From Planctomycetota bacterium (lineage in GTDB: Bacteria; Planctomycetota; Phycisphaerae; WQYP01): DNA of 64,000 nt. The notes below the pieces were generated by a model. The model was not told the DNA's origin and searched no databases. It saw only the letters and a program-made list of their open reading frames with translations. Made by a program: the position numbers and the translations under genes. This document shows, one piece after another, positions 47,439 through 56,061 of this stretch (positions within the stretch are counted from its first letter, which is position 1; each line of letters begins with the position of its first letter). The DNA is taken from contig JAJYZF010000006.1 in the NCBI GenBank assembly GCA_021800165.1, forward strand, positions 1-64,000. Direction: 5' to 3'.

Positions 47439-48176
47439 TCACATGCTCATGCCGCCGTCCACCACGAACACCTGGCCAGTAATATATCCCGCATGTGGAC
47501 CGGCCAAAAAAGCTACCATCGCCGCAATGTCGCCCGGTTCCCCGAAGCGACGCAGCGGAATCAGCTCAAGTACCTTTTCCTTAATCTGCGGCGGGAGCAC
47601 CTCAGTCATATCCGTGGTGGTAAAGCCGGGGGCCACGCAATTGGCGGTAATCTGCTTACCGGCCAGTTCGCGGGCGATGGATTTGGTCATACCGATAAGC
47701 CCCGCCTTGGAAGCCGAATAATTGACCTGTCCGGCGTTGCCGATGATGCCGGAAACCGAGGTGATATTAATGATCCGGCCAAACCGCGCGCGAATCATGG
47801 CCCGGGCCGCGGCCCGGGCCGCCACAAACGCCGATTTCAGATTGGTGCGGATGACTTCGTCAAAATCAGCATCGTCCATGCGCATAAACAGTCCATCGCG
47901 TGTTATGCCCGCATTATTAACCAGAACATCCAACCGACCATGTTTTTCAATCACCGCCTCAATCGATCCGGCCAGAGCGGCCGAATCGGCAATATCCACC
48001 ACTGCGGCCTCTACACTCTGCCCCAACGCCGCTGCCACGGCTGCCACAGCCGCTAGCTTTTCCGCGCTGCGCGCTACCGCCACCACATGATGATCTACCG
48101 CCAGAGCCTGCACAATGGCCGCACCGATCCCGCGGGATCCTCCAGTGACGTAGGCTACTGGTTTCGCGTTTGCCAT
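47439..48176 (-). CDS. fabG: 3-oxoacyl-ACP reductase
   Basis: FabG reduces 3-ketoacyl-ACP with NADPH. It is a classical short-chain dehydrogenase: cofactor motif VTGGSRGIGAAI near 10-21, NNAG near 85, the Ser-Tyr-Lys triad in ITSVSG and NYSASKAG, and ends VVDGGMSM. The length of 245 is standard. It sits 51 bases after fabD in the fab operon. No odd features. Confidence 0.96.
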   Translation of the reverse strand: MANAKPVAYVTGGSRGIGAAIVQALAVDHHVVAVARSAEKLAAVAAVAAALGQSVEAAVVDIADSAALAGSIEAVIEKHGRLDVLVNNAGITRDGLFMRMDDADFDEVIRTNLKSAFVAARAAARAMIRARFGRIINITSVSGIIGNAGQVNYSASKAGLIGMTKSIARELAGKQITANCVAPGFTTTDMTEVLPPQIKEKVLELIPLRRFGEPGDIAAMVAFLAGPHAGYITGQVFVVDGGMSM

Positions 48177-48227
48177 AAAGTTCTGCCTTTTTCCTTTATC
48201 ACCACGGTCGACGCAGCCACCACTGAT

Positions 48228-49145
48228 TTAGAGTGATAATCCTTCCACCGTGGAAATATTCTTCACCCGCGTCTGCCGATCGATTTTTTTCATCAGCCCG
48301 GTAAGAACGCGGCCCGGACCCAGCTCGGCAAAGTCCTTCACACCGTCAGCCAACAACCGACTCATGCTTTGCGCCCATCGGACCGGTGAGACAATCTGTT
48401 CCACCAGAAGCCGACGGATGGAAGCCGCGTCCGTGTGGGGGGAGGCCGTGACGTTGCTGATGACGGGGATTTTTGGAGCGACAATGGTGGTGCGCTCCAG
48501 AATGGCTTTCATTTGGTTCGCTGCTTCCGCCATAAAGGGCGAATGAAAAGCTCCGGCCACACTCAATTGAACCGCCCGAAAACCTTTTTCCTGAGCCACC
48601 TGGGCCGCCTTCCGGCAGGCTTCGATGGAACCTGACAGGACGACTTGCCCCGGGGCATTGAAATTGGCACAGACAATCACGCCCACATCACTGCTCGCGT
48701 GGGTGATGGCCTCAGCATCCGCATCATCGGCTCCCACCAGCGCTAACATGGTGCTGGGACGGGCCAGAGCGGCCGCCTGCATCAACTGCCCCCGCGCCTG
48801 CACCAGTTTCAAGCCATCGGCAAAACTAAAGGCCCCCGCGATATGCAAGGCGGTGTATTCGCCCAGAGAAAGCCCGGCCAGCACATCTATGGCAGTGGGC
48901 GTTTTTCCCATATTTTCCAGCGTACGATAAATGGCCACGCTGGTAACAAAAATACCCACTTGCGCCTGATCCGTGGCCTGCAGTTTATCTTCCGGGCCGT
49001 CAAAACACAGGCTGCTTAGCGCATAGCCAAGCGCGGCATCCGCCTGATCAAAAACCTCCCTGGCGGCGGCATGAGCCTGGTAAAAGTCCTTGCCCATACC
49101 CACATGCTGGGCACCCTGTCCGGGACATAATATGGCCGTTTTCAT
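48228..49145 (-). CDS. fabD: malonyl-CoA:ACP transacylase
   Basis: FabD loads malonyl groups onto ACP. PGQGAQHVGMGKDF near 8-21, the nucleophile Ser in AGLSLGEYTAL near 90-100, and the His in AGAFHSPFM near 198-206 are clear. The length of 305 is typical. ATG 49145 starts the conserved MKTAILCPGQG; the longer frame to 49232 would overlap fabH and adds an unrelated stretch. It lies 23 bases after fabH. Confidence 0.96.
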   Translation of the reverse strand: MKTAILCPGQGAQHVGMGKDFYQAHAAAREVFDQADAALGYALSSLCFDGPEDKLQATDQAQVGIFVTSVAIYRTLENMGKTPTAIDVLAGLSLGEYTALHIAGAFSFADGLKLVQARGQLMQAAALARPSTMLALVGADDADAEAITHASSDVGVIVCANFNAPGQVVLSGSIEACRKAAQVAQEKGFRAVQLSVAGAFHSPFMAEAANQMKAILERTTIVAPKIPVISNVTASPHTDAASIRRLLVEQIVSPVRWAQSMSRLLADGVKDFAELGPGRVLTGLMKKIDRQTRVKNISTVEGLSL

Positions 49146-49168
49146 AATGATCCCGCAACTCGCATGGT

Positions 49169-50161
49169 TTACAAACGGATGGTGGCCGACGCCCAGGTCA
49201 AGCCCGCGCCAAATGCCAGTAAAATAATCCAATCCCCAGGCCCACAGCGTCCCGTTTGCATTGCTTCATCCAGCGCAATGGGTATGGATGCGGCGGAGGT
49301 ATTGCCGTAGCGATCGATATTCACCATCACCCGATCCCGTGGGAAACCCATTTTCTCCGTGGCGCTGTCAATAATGCGTACATTGGATTGATGCGGAATA
49401 ACCAGCCGCACCTGTTGTGCGGTCAACTGGCAATCCAGCATGGCCTTTTCGAGACTCAAGGTCATTTGATGCACGGCGAACTTGTAAACTTCCCGCCCGT
49501 TCATCTTCAAATAATGCTGCCGAGAGGCAATCGTTTCCAGACTCGCGGGTGTGCGCGATCCGCCGGCCGGTACGTGAATGAATTCTCCTCCACTGCCGTC
49601 GGCACCAAGCGAAAAGGCCTGCAACCCCAATCTCGGATCATCATGGGCGCTAAGCACCGCCGCCCCAGCTCCGTCGCCAAATAAGATGCAGGTGCCGCGA
49701 TCAGTATAGTCCACCACCCGTGAGAGCGTTTCCGCACCGACCACCAGCACATGCTTGCAGGCTCCGGAACCTATAAATTGGCTGCCCGTAGCCAGGGCGT
49801 AGACAAAGCCGGAACACGCCGCTCCCAGATCAAATGCTCCGATATGCCGTTGAATACCGAGTTGATGCTGCAAAATGCAGGCGGTGGAAGGGGTAAGCAT
49901 ATCCGGCGTAAGCGTGGCAACGATGATCAAGTCCAGGTCTTCCGGGGTCAGGTGTGCCGCGTCAAGAGCAGCCCGCGCCGCCTTCAAGGCCATGGAGGAT
50001 GTGCTTTCGCTGGTTTCCGCCAGGCGTCGCTCCCGAATGCCGGTACGCTGCACAATCCAGTCATCGCTGGTGTCAACGAGTTTTTCCAGATCGGCATTGG
50101 TTAAACACCGCTGGGGCAGATAGCTGCCGGTACCTTTAATGACAGCGCCAAACCGACGCAT
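49169..50161 (-). CDS. fabH: beta-ketoacyl-ACP synthase III
   Basis: FabH starts fatty acid synthesis by condensing acetyl-CoA (or a branched starter) with malonyl-ACP. The Cys-His-Asn triad lies in GAACSGFVYALA, IPHQSNVRI and YGNTSAASIP. The N-terminal GTGSYLPQRCLTN is typical, and the length of 330 is normal. The operon position between plsX and fabD is the classical plsX-fabH-fabD-fabG order. Confidence 0.96.
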   Translation of the reverse strand: MRRFGAVIKGTGSYLPQRCLTNADLEKLVDTSDDWIVQRTGIRERRLAETSESTSSMALKAARAALDAAHLTPEDLDLIIVATLTPDMLTPSTACILQHQLGIQRHIGAFDLGAACSGFVYALATGSQFIGSGACKHVLVVGAETLSRVVDYTDRGTCILFGDGAGAAVLSAHDDPRLGLQAFSLGADGSGGEFIHVPAGGSRTPASLETIASRQHYLKMNGREVYKFAVHQMTLSLEKAMLDCQLTAQQVRLVIPHQSNVRIIDSATEKMGFPRDRVMVNIDRYGNTSAASIPIALDEAMQTGRCGPGDWIILLAFGAGLTWASATIRL

Positions 50162-50243
50162 TTCAATCTACACTCCTGATCGCCGCTTGAAGTCAAATAC
50201 CACCCCACCGGGCGCGGACAAGAGATTACCATGGCCTTAAGAA

Positions 50244-51245
50244 TTATGCCACTATTGAGGAGCCTAACCGTGCGCTGATCGAGGCGTTGACATTTTTGCG
50301 TCCGATTTCGTAGGCCGCCTTAACCGCATTTTGAATGGCCTTGGCTCCGCCGGACCCATGCACTTTCAAAAATATGCTTGAAACACCCAGCAACAAGGCT
50401 CCACCGTGCTCCTCATGGTCATAGCAGGCCAGGAGACGATCCATGGCTGGGCGAATTTTTGTCGTGACGTCCGGAGGAATATCCCGTAACTGCGCATGCA
50501 CATTGTAAATAAAAGCCGAGTTCATCCCTTCCATCACCTTCAGCGCCACATTGCCGGTAAAGCCATCAGTCACCACCACATCGCATCCACCGCTAAAAAT
50601 ATCACGACCTTCCACAAAACCCACGAAGCAAATGGAGGTATCCGCGGCAATAAATTGCCGGGCTTCCTTCACCAGAGGTGTGCCCTTTTCATCTTCCGTG
50701 CCCACGTTTAACAGGCCCACACGCGGTTGGTTCTTGCCGTGAATCGCCTGGTAATAAAGTGATGCCAGCACCGCGTACTGATGCAGATGAGCCGGTTTGG
50801 GCGACACATTGGCCCCGGCATCGCAGAGCATCACCACGCCGTGCGGCGTGGGAACATTGACGGCAATGCCGGGCCGATCCACACCCGGCAGGGTTTTAAG
50901 CATCAAGACGCCCGCCGCTACCAAGGCCCCTGTATTGCCGGCGGAAATAATGGCATCCACCTTTCCCGCGGCCGCCAGTTTCACCATCTTTACAATGGAG
51001 CTATCCCGTTTTTGCCGAACTGCCTCCACTGGAGCCTCGTCCATGCCGATAATCTGACTGGCCGGTTCAATATGAACACGCGCTTTGCCCGCCGCGGTTG
51101 TCCCCAGGCGTGCGCGAATAATCTCTTCATTGCCTACCAGAAAAAGCTCATCGTCTGCTTTTAGAAGAGCAAGCGATTCTAAGGCTCCGTCCAGAACCTC
51201 CTGCGGAGCTTTATCCCCGCCCATGGCATCCACCGCAATGCGCAT
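50244..51245 (-). CDS. plsX: phosphate acyltransferase PlsX
   Basis: PlsX converts acyl-ACP to acyl-phosphate for PlsY, the first step of phospholipid synthesis in most bacteria; it is a peripheral membrane enzyme. MRIAVDAMGGDKAPQEVL at the start, NTGALVAAG, DAGANVSPKP and VTDGFTGNVALK are diagnostic. The length of 333 is typical. ATG 51245 has GGGGA nine bases upstream; ATG 51251 is a close alternative. A hairpin lies between this gene and rpmF. Confidence 0.96.
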   Translation of the reverse strand: MRIAVDAMGGDKAPQEVLDGALESLALLKADDELFLVGNEEIIRARLGTTAAGKARVHIEPASQIIGMDEAPVEAVRQKRDSSIVKMVKLAAAGKVDAIISAGNTGALVAAGVLMLKTLPGVDRPGIAVNVPTPHGVVMLCDAGANVSPKPAHLHQYAVLASLYYQAIHGKNQPRVGLLNVGTEDEKGTPLVKEARQFIAADTSICFVGFVEGRDIFSGGCDVVVTDGFTGNVALKVMEGMNSAFIYNVHAQLRDIPPDVTTKIRPAMDRLLACYDHEEHGGALLLGVSSIFLKVHGSGGAKAIQNAVKAAYEIGRKNVNASISARLGSSIVA

Positions 51246-51284
51246 TGCCATTGATCCCCAGGAAACGGTCATTGAACTACATAA

Positions 51285-51312
51285 AGACGGCCAAAGTTCA
51301 CCAAGGCCGTCT
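51285..51312 (-). terminator. intergenic hairpin between rpmF and plsX (attenuator-like)
   Basis: On the minus strand AGACGGCC and GGCCGTCT form a perfect eight-base GC-rich stem around a 12-base loop, directly followed by TTAT. It stands 75 bases after the rpmF stop and 39 before the plsX start. This suits partial termination that would make rpmF mRNA exceed plsX-fab mRNA. The T-run is short, so read-through is expected. Confidence 0.5.
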
Positions 51313-51387
51313 GCTTTCCGCCGCGGCGTGGTTTACCTGCCACACCCACTGCAACCGGAAGTTCGCGCCATAGCGCGTTGCAAGGCC

Positions 51388-51576
51388 CTATGAAGCCGTC
51401 TTCTCAGGCATTTTCAGCTTGAAACTGCGGTTCAAATAACCGCAATTGCCGCAAACGCGATGCGGCAGGCGGGATTGACCGCACCCCGGACAGCGATGGA
51501 CGCTTATACCGGTCAACGCATGATGGGCACGCCGCATGCCTTTTCTGGATTTGCTGGTTCTGGCAACAGGTAACAT
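51388..51576 (-). CDS. rpmF: 50S ribosomal protein L32
   Basis: The 62-residue basic protein has the L32 start LPVARTSKSRKGMRRAHHAL and a zinc ribbon CPGCG...CGNCG (the four-Cys form). GAGG lies eight bases before ATG 51576. It is the first gene of rpmF-plsX-fab, an order common in bacteria that ties lipid synthesis to growth. The YceD/DUF177 gene that often precedes rpmF is absent. Confidence 0.96.
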   Translation of the reverse strand: MLPVARTSKSRKGMRRAHHALTGISVHRCPGCGQSRLPHRVCGNCGYLNRSFKLKMPEKTAS

Positions 51577-51698
51577 CGTTATTTCCTCAAGGCCGTTGGA
51601 ACATCGGTAAACCGTGCCAAACAACCGTTAACATCGCTCACCCGGTTATCAAATTGGTGCTCCCGGAGCGGAAGAGAGCCAGCGCAACATGAGCGTGA

Positions 51699-51726
51699 AT
51701 TATGGGGATAATCACCCATCTGTCAA
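51699..51726 (-). promoter_or_regulatory. sigma70-type promoter for the rpmF-plsX-fab operon
   Basis: On the minus strand a perfect -35 TTGACA (51721-51726) is followed after 16 bases by CATAAT (51699-51704). Transcription would start near 51692, leaving a leader of about 115 bases before rpmF. The rest of the 51577-51883 interval shows no gene I accept. Confidence 0.6.
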
Positions 51727-51883
51727 GGATCAAGACTCTCAACGGCGGCCGGCCCGTTACCCGCTTCGTTGCCGGAGACTTTCGCCTCCGGTGCGCCGAA
51801 ATGAGCCAACGCTGCGCACCGGCGCAAGCTTTTACTACCGGTTTGTTGCCAAGTCGAGCCATGGCCAGTCGGTTTATTGAACT

Positions 51884-52561
51884 CTACCGCAACTGCGAAT
51901 GTGTGGCCCGGATGGAACTGTTGAGAACTGGATTAAGGTACACACTTCCACGTCCCAGCGGACGCACCGGCAACGCATGAACAGCCGATTCCAGCCAAAG
52001 GACGCTCAAGCGAAAATTGTTGTCAAGGGCTACCAGATGCAACCCACTCCAGGCGTCGGCCGCGGTGCGTACTTTTGCCGCATCCGTGTCCCAAGAACAA
52101 ATAGTTCGATTGTGATGCAGGGTGCCAGAGTGGGGCTGGCCGCATAAGCCGGCCAGCGAATCTTCCAAACTCCAATGAATGATGGAACCCGGAAGCAGTC
52201 TCGCCGCGTCGTCGTCTCCGCTGGTTTCGATGAGCCGAAAAGACGCTTGTCCGCCCAGCAGCGTGTGGGTGAAATTCACATCATTTGGGTTTTCCAGAAG
52301 CTCAAAACGCAGAGTACAGCGCGTCGCCGTCTTACCGTCGCGAGCAAAGGGCAATCTTTCGGAAAGTCGCACGGCAATGCTGCCGGCGGAACTGCGCACC
52401 CGTGCCAGGCGAAAGCCCGCCTGCAAATTTGGGCTGTTGGTCACCGGGTTAAAGACGAAATTCTCTTCGCCATCGGCTCTGGCCCAACCTTGTGCCGCCA
52501 AGCCGGCGGAAAATGCCAGCAACCCCAATAAGGAAGATGGAATGGTTTTCATCATGGTCAT
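51884..52561 (-). CDS. exported hypothetical protein, 225 aa
   Basis: An N-terminal signal peptide (MTMMKTIPSSLLGLLAFSAGLAAQGWARA, cut near residue 29 after ARA) is followed by a beta-rich periplasmic domain with patterns such as GFRLARVRSSAGSIAVRL and TRCTLRFELLENPNDVNFTHTL. Three cysteines occur (TRCTL, GLCGQ, TICSW). No family is recognised. AAGGAG lies six bases before ATG 52561. It stands upstream of the rpmF promoter on the same strand and is probably a separate unit. Confidence 0.7.
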   Translation of the reverse strand: MTMMKTIPSSLLGLLAFSAGLAAQGWARADGEENFVFNPVTNSPNLQAGFRLARVRSSAGSIAVRLSERLPFARDGKTATRCTLRFELLENPNDVNFTHTLLGGQASFRLIETSGDDDAARLLPGSIIHWSLEDSLAGLCGQPHSGTLHHNRTICSWDTDAAKVRTAADAWSGLHLVALDNNFRLSVLWLESAVHALPVRPLGRGSVYLNPVLNSSIRATHSQLR

Positions 52562-53054
52562 GGCTCTCTCCTTCCGCAATGAGGCAGCCATAAAAGCCGC
52601 CTTCCAAATTCAAACTCAAGGCCACCATATGCCTGCCACACATCCATATCCGCAACATTGGCGGTGCCTGGGGCCGTTGAGTCTTGTCATTTAAATTCTA
52701 GGCGCGGTACTGGAAGAAGTCTATGATCTGAAGAGTAATTTTTGTGGAAAAAATTCAAGAAAACAGGTGGGTAGTGGGTCACGGCGGCGCACCTTTTTTG
52801 ATACCGGCCGATAAAACGCTGGGACGTTGGGTATTCTAGAGCATTGGTGTTGGCAAAGGACCTGAATTGTCACAAGGGCCACGGGCGAGGTGATGCGTTT
52901 GCCAGCCCCGCTGTCCTGATAATGTTCGGACCAAGACCGCGCGAGTAATCGGTCAGAATCAGCTTGGGCCAGAATTTGCGGTGTATTAGGGGACCGGAGA
53001 AAGGTGCCCTGCATGCGGATGTTCTGACCACTTTCACTATCACGCTCCGGGCCG
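52562..53054. other. intergenic region before trpA with one weak ORF
   Basis: On the minus strand a frame at 52721-53089 is open, and part of its product (near LAQADSDRLLARSWSEHY) looks coding-like. However, it starts with TTG inside trpA, has no ribosome binding site and ends in a Phe/Leu/Lys-rich nonsense-like tail. I do not call it as a gene. The AT-rich part near 52690-52760 is a likely promoter area for the exported protein. Confidence 0.3.
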
Positions 53055-53081
53055 TACACTATCGCACCGATGAATAGTGTA
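53055..53081 (+). promoter_or_regulatory. inverted repeat enclosing the trpA start codon
   Basis: TACACTAT (53055-53062) and ATAGTGTA (53074-53081) are perfect eight-base inverted repeats. The trpA ATG (53070-53072) lies in the 11-base loop. In RNA this hairpin could hide or present the start codon; in DNA it could bind a dimeric regulator. No Shine-Dalgarno sequence is visible upstream of the ATG. Confidence 0.4.
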
Positions 53082-53891
53082 ATCGACAATTCATTTATCC
53101 ATTCCCGCCAGCTTGGTCAGGCGCTGCTTTGCCCGTTTCTTACCGCTGGCTATCCAAACCTTGATATTGGTCCGGATATTCTGTTGGCGGTACAGGCTGC
53201 CGGTGGCGGGTGCATTGAACTGGGTATTCCATTTTCCGATCCTATTGCCGACGGGCCGACGATTCAAGACAGTTATCGCTTGGCGCTGGAGGGTGGAACC
53301 ACCGTTGAGCGGGCGCTGGCGATGGTGAAACGGGCGCGGACGATGGGTGTTACCGTGCCCATTTTAGCCATGGCCAGTTACAGCATTATTTTCAAGCGCG
53401 GATGCAGGGAATTTGCCGCGGCGTGTCTGGATTCCGGCATCAACGGTCTGGTACTCCCGGATCTGCCCATGGAAGAAGCCCCCGCGGCCGTTGCGGTTAT
53501 ACAAAAGTGCGGTTTGGGCACCAGCCTGCTGGTGGCACCGACCACCTCTGCCCCGCGCAAGAAAGCCATCGGAGACCTTTGTGATGCGTTTATCTATTAT
53601 GTATCGGTGAGCGGCATTACCGGAGAAAGAAATGCCCTGCCGACAAACATGGCGGAAAATCTGCAACAACTCAAGAAGCTCACCAAAAAGCCCATTTGCG
53701 TCGGTTTTGGCATTTCCACCCCCGCGCAGGTTCAGAGCCTGCGCCAGGCCGTGGATGGTATTATTGTGGGTAGCGCAGTGATTCGGCACCTGCGGGAACA
53801 GGCGGCGCGCCCCCAGCCGGATTTTCCCAAAGCGGTGGGTGATTTTATTGCGGATCTGGCCTCCGGCCTCAGAGATTCGGTGCTGCAATAG
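53070..53891 (+). CDS. trpA: tryptophan synthase alpha chain
   Basis: TrpA cleaves indole-3-glycerol phosphate to indole, which is channelled to TrpB. The TIM barrel carries the catalytic Glu in CIELGIPFSDP (residue 50) and Asp in DPIADGP (near 61), plus the phosphate-binding YVSVSGITGER, GFGISTP and GSAVI. The length of 273 is standard. No other trp gene is in the window, so it is separated from trpB here. The start region lacks a ribosome binding site and overlaps an inverted repeat. Confidence 0.95.
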   Translation: MNSVIDNSFIHSRQLGQALLCPFLTAGYPNLDIGPDILLAVQAAGGGCIELGIPFSDPIADGPTIQDSYRLALEGGTTVERALAMVKRARTMGVTVPILAMASYSIIFKRGCREFAAACLDSGINGLVLPDLPMEEAPAAVAVIQKCGLGTSLLVAPTTSAPRKKAIGDLCDAFIYYVSVSGITGERNALPTNMAENLQQLKKLTKKPICVGFGISTPAQVQSLRQAVDGIIVGSAVIRHLREQAARPQPDFPKAVGDFIADLASGLRDSVLQ

Positions 53892-54083
53892 ATTGCCGCT
53901 TTGGCCTTGACCTTGGGCCTGCGCCTGGCCGCGTCGGCGGGAGATTGCCACATGAATCGGCGGTTGTGGCAGCCCCGGGGCGGCCGCCTGTCTTCAGTGG
54001 AAGTCTTTGGTCCACTGGCCGATATGCCACCGACGCCTTATGATAATGTGCCAGTTGAAGTGTTGGCATTACAGGAAACCATT

Positions 54084-54794
54084 ATGGCATTATTCGACTC
54101 AAGCGGAACTATGATCTCCCCAATTCCGGGGGCAACTCAGACGGATGGATCGCGGCCTTTTTCGGAATCGATACGCCCCCGGCTGGCTGCGGATTATCAG
54201 CGCTGGCGGCAGATGACCGTGGATGAAATGCTGCTGGAGAACCGGGTGGTATTTCTGGTGGGCGAAATTAATCATATATCCAGCTCCAACGTGATCATGA
54301 GATTGCTTTATCTGCAATCCACACGAAAGGATCAGGACATCAACTTGTACATCAATTCGCCGGGTGGATCGGTGGATGACACACTGGCAATTTATGACAC
54401 GATGAAATTTTTGTCCTGTGATGTGGCGACGTTTTGCATTGGCCAGGCCATGAGCGGCGGTGCGGTGGTGCTGGCGGCGGGCACAAAAAGCAAACGCTAC
54501 GCCCTGCCCCATGCCAAGGTGATGGTCCATCAGCCTTTTGGCGGCCTGTATGGCCAGACCTCCGATATCGCGATTCAGGCCGAGGAAATACTTAAAACCA
54601 AGGCCACCCTGACCGACTTGCTGGCCAAATTAACGGGTCAGCCGCGCGAGAAAATCGCCGAAGATCAGGAACGCGACAAATACTTCGATGCCCATGCGGC
54701 CAAGGCCTACGGCTTGGTGGATGAGGTGCTGGAGGAAACCGACAAGGCCAAAAAAGACATTATTGCCCGCCAGCAGGCCCAGCCATCCACCTAA
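54084..54794 (+). CDS. clpP: ATP-dependent Clp protease proteolytic subunit
   Basis: ClpP forms the tetradecameric serine protease chamber that works with ClpX or ClpA/C. The nucleophile Ser124 lies in GQAMSGGA (E. coli GQAASMGA). His149 lies in MVHQPFGG, 25 residues later as in E. coli, and the Asp is in ERDKYFDAHAAKAYGLVDEV. The AMSGG active-site loop is unusual. AGGAA lies seven bases before ATG 54084; the frame is open back to 53901, but that part has no similarity. No Clp ATPase gene is adjacent. It is followed 21 bases later by a glycosyltransferase gene. Confidence 0.93.
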   Translation: MALFDSSGTMISPIPGATQTDGSRPFSESIRPRLAADYQRWRQMTVDEMLLENRVVFLVGEINHISSSNVIMRLLYLQSTRKDQDINLYINSPGGSVDDTLAIYDTMKFLSCDVATFCIGQAMSGGAVVLAAGTKSKRYALPHAKVMVHQPFGGLYGQTSDIAIQAEEILKTKATLTDLLAKLTGQPREKIAEDQERDKYFDAHAAKAYGLVDEVLEETDKAKKDIIARQQAQPST

Positions 54795-54815
54795 GCCTCC
54801 GGCGAGGAGAGGTTT

Positions 54816-56012
54816 GTGATCATTGCACTTGATGCCAGACCGTTGGTGGGAAGGCAGGCTTCCGGCGCAGCCCAGCATGCCCGCAACCTGGTTGCCCAAT
54901 GGGCGGCCTTAAATACCCAACATTACTTCATTCTGGTCCTCGATGCGCCCACCGCTCGCCAGGCCGAGCTGGATCAATCGCTTCCTAAGTCCATGGGCGA
55001 GCATTTCCCCGTCAAGGTGGTTTCGTCGGGTATCTCGCCGGGAGCCTTCTTGGCACCGACTGGAAGTCTGCCTCCACTTTCGCCGCGAATGCTGGGCGTG
55101 GTGAAATTTGACGTATTTCATAGTTTCACCCCGGCGTTGCCGCGATCATGCACCGCGCCTGCGGTGATGACCATTCACGATTTGGCCTGCGAGTTGGACT
55201 TAAACGTTCGCCGCAGTGCCCAGGGCCACACCGAGCGTTTCAACAATCGTTGGTCCCTGCGCCGGGCCCAACATGTAGTGGCGGTTTCCACCCAGACGCG
55301 TAACGACACCATGAATGTCTATGGCGTCAAGCCCGAGGATGTGCATGTGATCTTCAACGGAATCAACCCGATTTTTCATCCCGAATCCAACCCGGAACTC
55401 GCCCGCCAACTGCGCCGCAAAATTCCGGTACCCAATCGGTATATTTTGCTGGTTGGCTCCGACATACCGCGGCGGAATTATCCCCGGATTTTTCAAGCCA
55501 TGGCCGAAATATGGCGGGAGGATCCAACTCTGAAGCTATTGTTGGCCGGGCATAATTTCTGGCCGAACACGCCGATATACCGCCAGGCCCAGGCGGCCGG
55601 GGTCTTGGATCGCATGGTCTTTGCCGAATCTCCGACGGATACGGAACTGGCCCAACTTTATCGTGAAGCGGTGCTGACGTGTTGTGGTTCCAGTTTTGAA
55701 GGCTTTGGTCTTTCGGTGTTGGAGGCCATGGCCTGTGGTTGTCCGGTCGCGTGCAGCGATATGACATCCTTACGTGAGGTCGCTGGGAAGGCCGTGCTCT
55801 TCTTTGCCCACGACGACCCGGAATCCATTGGTCGTGCCGTAAAAAGTTTAACGGCCGATGCCGAATACCGTCGCCAACTCGGGCGGCGCGGCCTGATACA
55901 AGCGGCGCATTTCACATGGCTGGCCGCTGCGCAAAACTTGCTGAAAATACTGGAGCAATGTGCCGCAGCCACAGGCGGTTCCCCAGCAACCTCACAGCAG
56001 GAATCGCCGTAG
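54816..56012 (+). CDS. glycosyltransferase family 4 (GT-B)
   Basis: The 398-residue enzyme is of the GT4 type that transfers sugars from NDP-sugars or GDP-mannose to surface polysaccharide or lipid acceptors. The N-terminal acceptor domain begins IIALDARPLVGRQASGAAQHARNL. The C-terminal donor domain has RYILLVGSDIPRRNYPRI near 205-225, then the E-x7-E signature SSFEGFGLSVLEAMACGCPVACS near 290-312. It is cytoplasmic. GTG 54816 is the start, with AGGAG six bases upstream. It lies 21 bases after clpP on the same strand. Donor and acceptor are unknown. Confidence 0.9.
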   Translation: MIIALDARPLVGRQASGAAQHARNLVAQWAALNTQHYFILVLDAPTARQAELDQSLPKSMGEHFPVKVVSSGISPGAFLAPTGSLPPLSPRMLGVVKFDVFHSFTPALPRSCTAPAVMTIHDLACELDLNVRRSAQGHTERFNNRWSLRRAQHVVAVSTQTRNDTMNVYGVKPEDVHVIFNGINPIFHPESNPELARQLRRKIPVPNRYILLVGSDIPRRNYPRIFQAMAEIWREDPTLKLLLAGHNFWPNTPIYRQAQAAGVLDRMVFAESPTDTELAQLYREAVLTCCGSSFEGFGLSVLEAMACGCPVACSDMTSLREVAGKAVLFFAHDDPESIGRAVKSLTADAEYRRQLGRRGLIQAAHFTWLAAAQNLLKILEQCAAATGGSPATSQQESP

Positions 56013-56061
56013 TCCTTAAGATCAGATGCCGCTATCCTCGGCCCGGCTAACGTACTGCCGA

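Noticed and set aside
52721-53089. 122-codon minus-strand frame upstream of trpA
   Set aside because: It begins inside trpA with TTG, lacks a ribosome binding site and ends in a non-protein-like tail. I mention it only in the intergenic entry.
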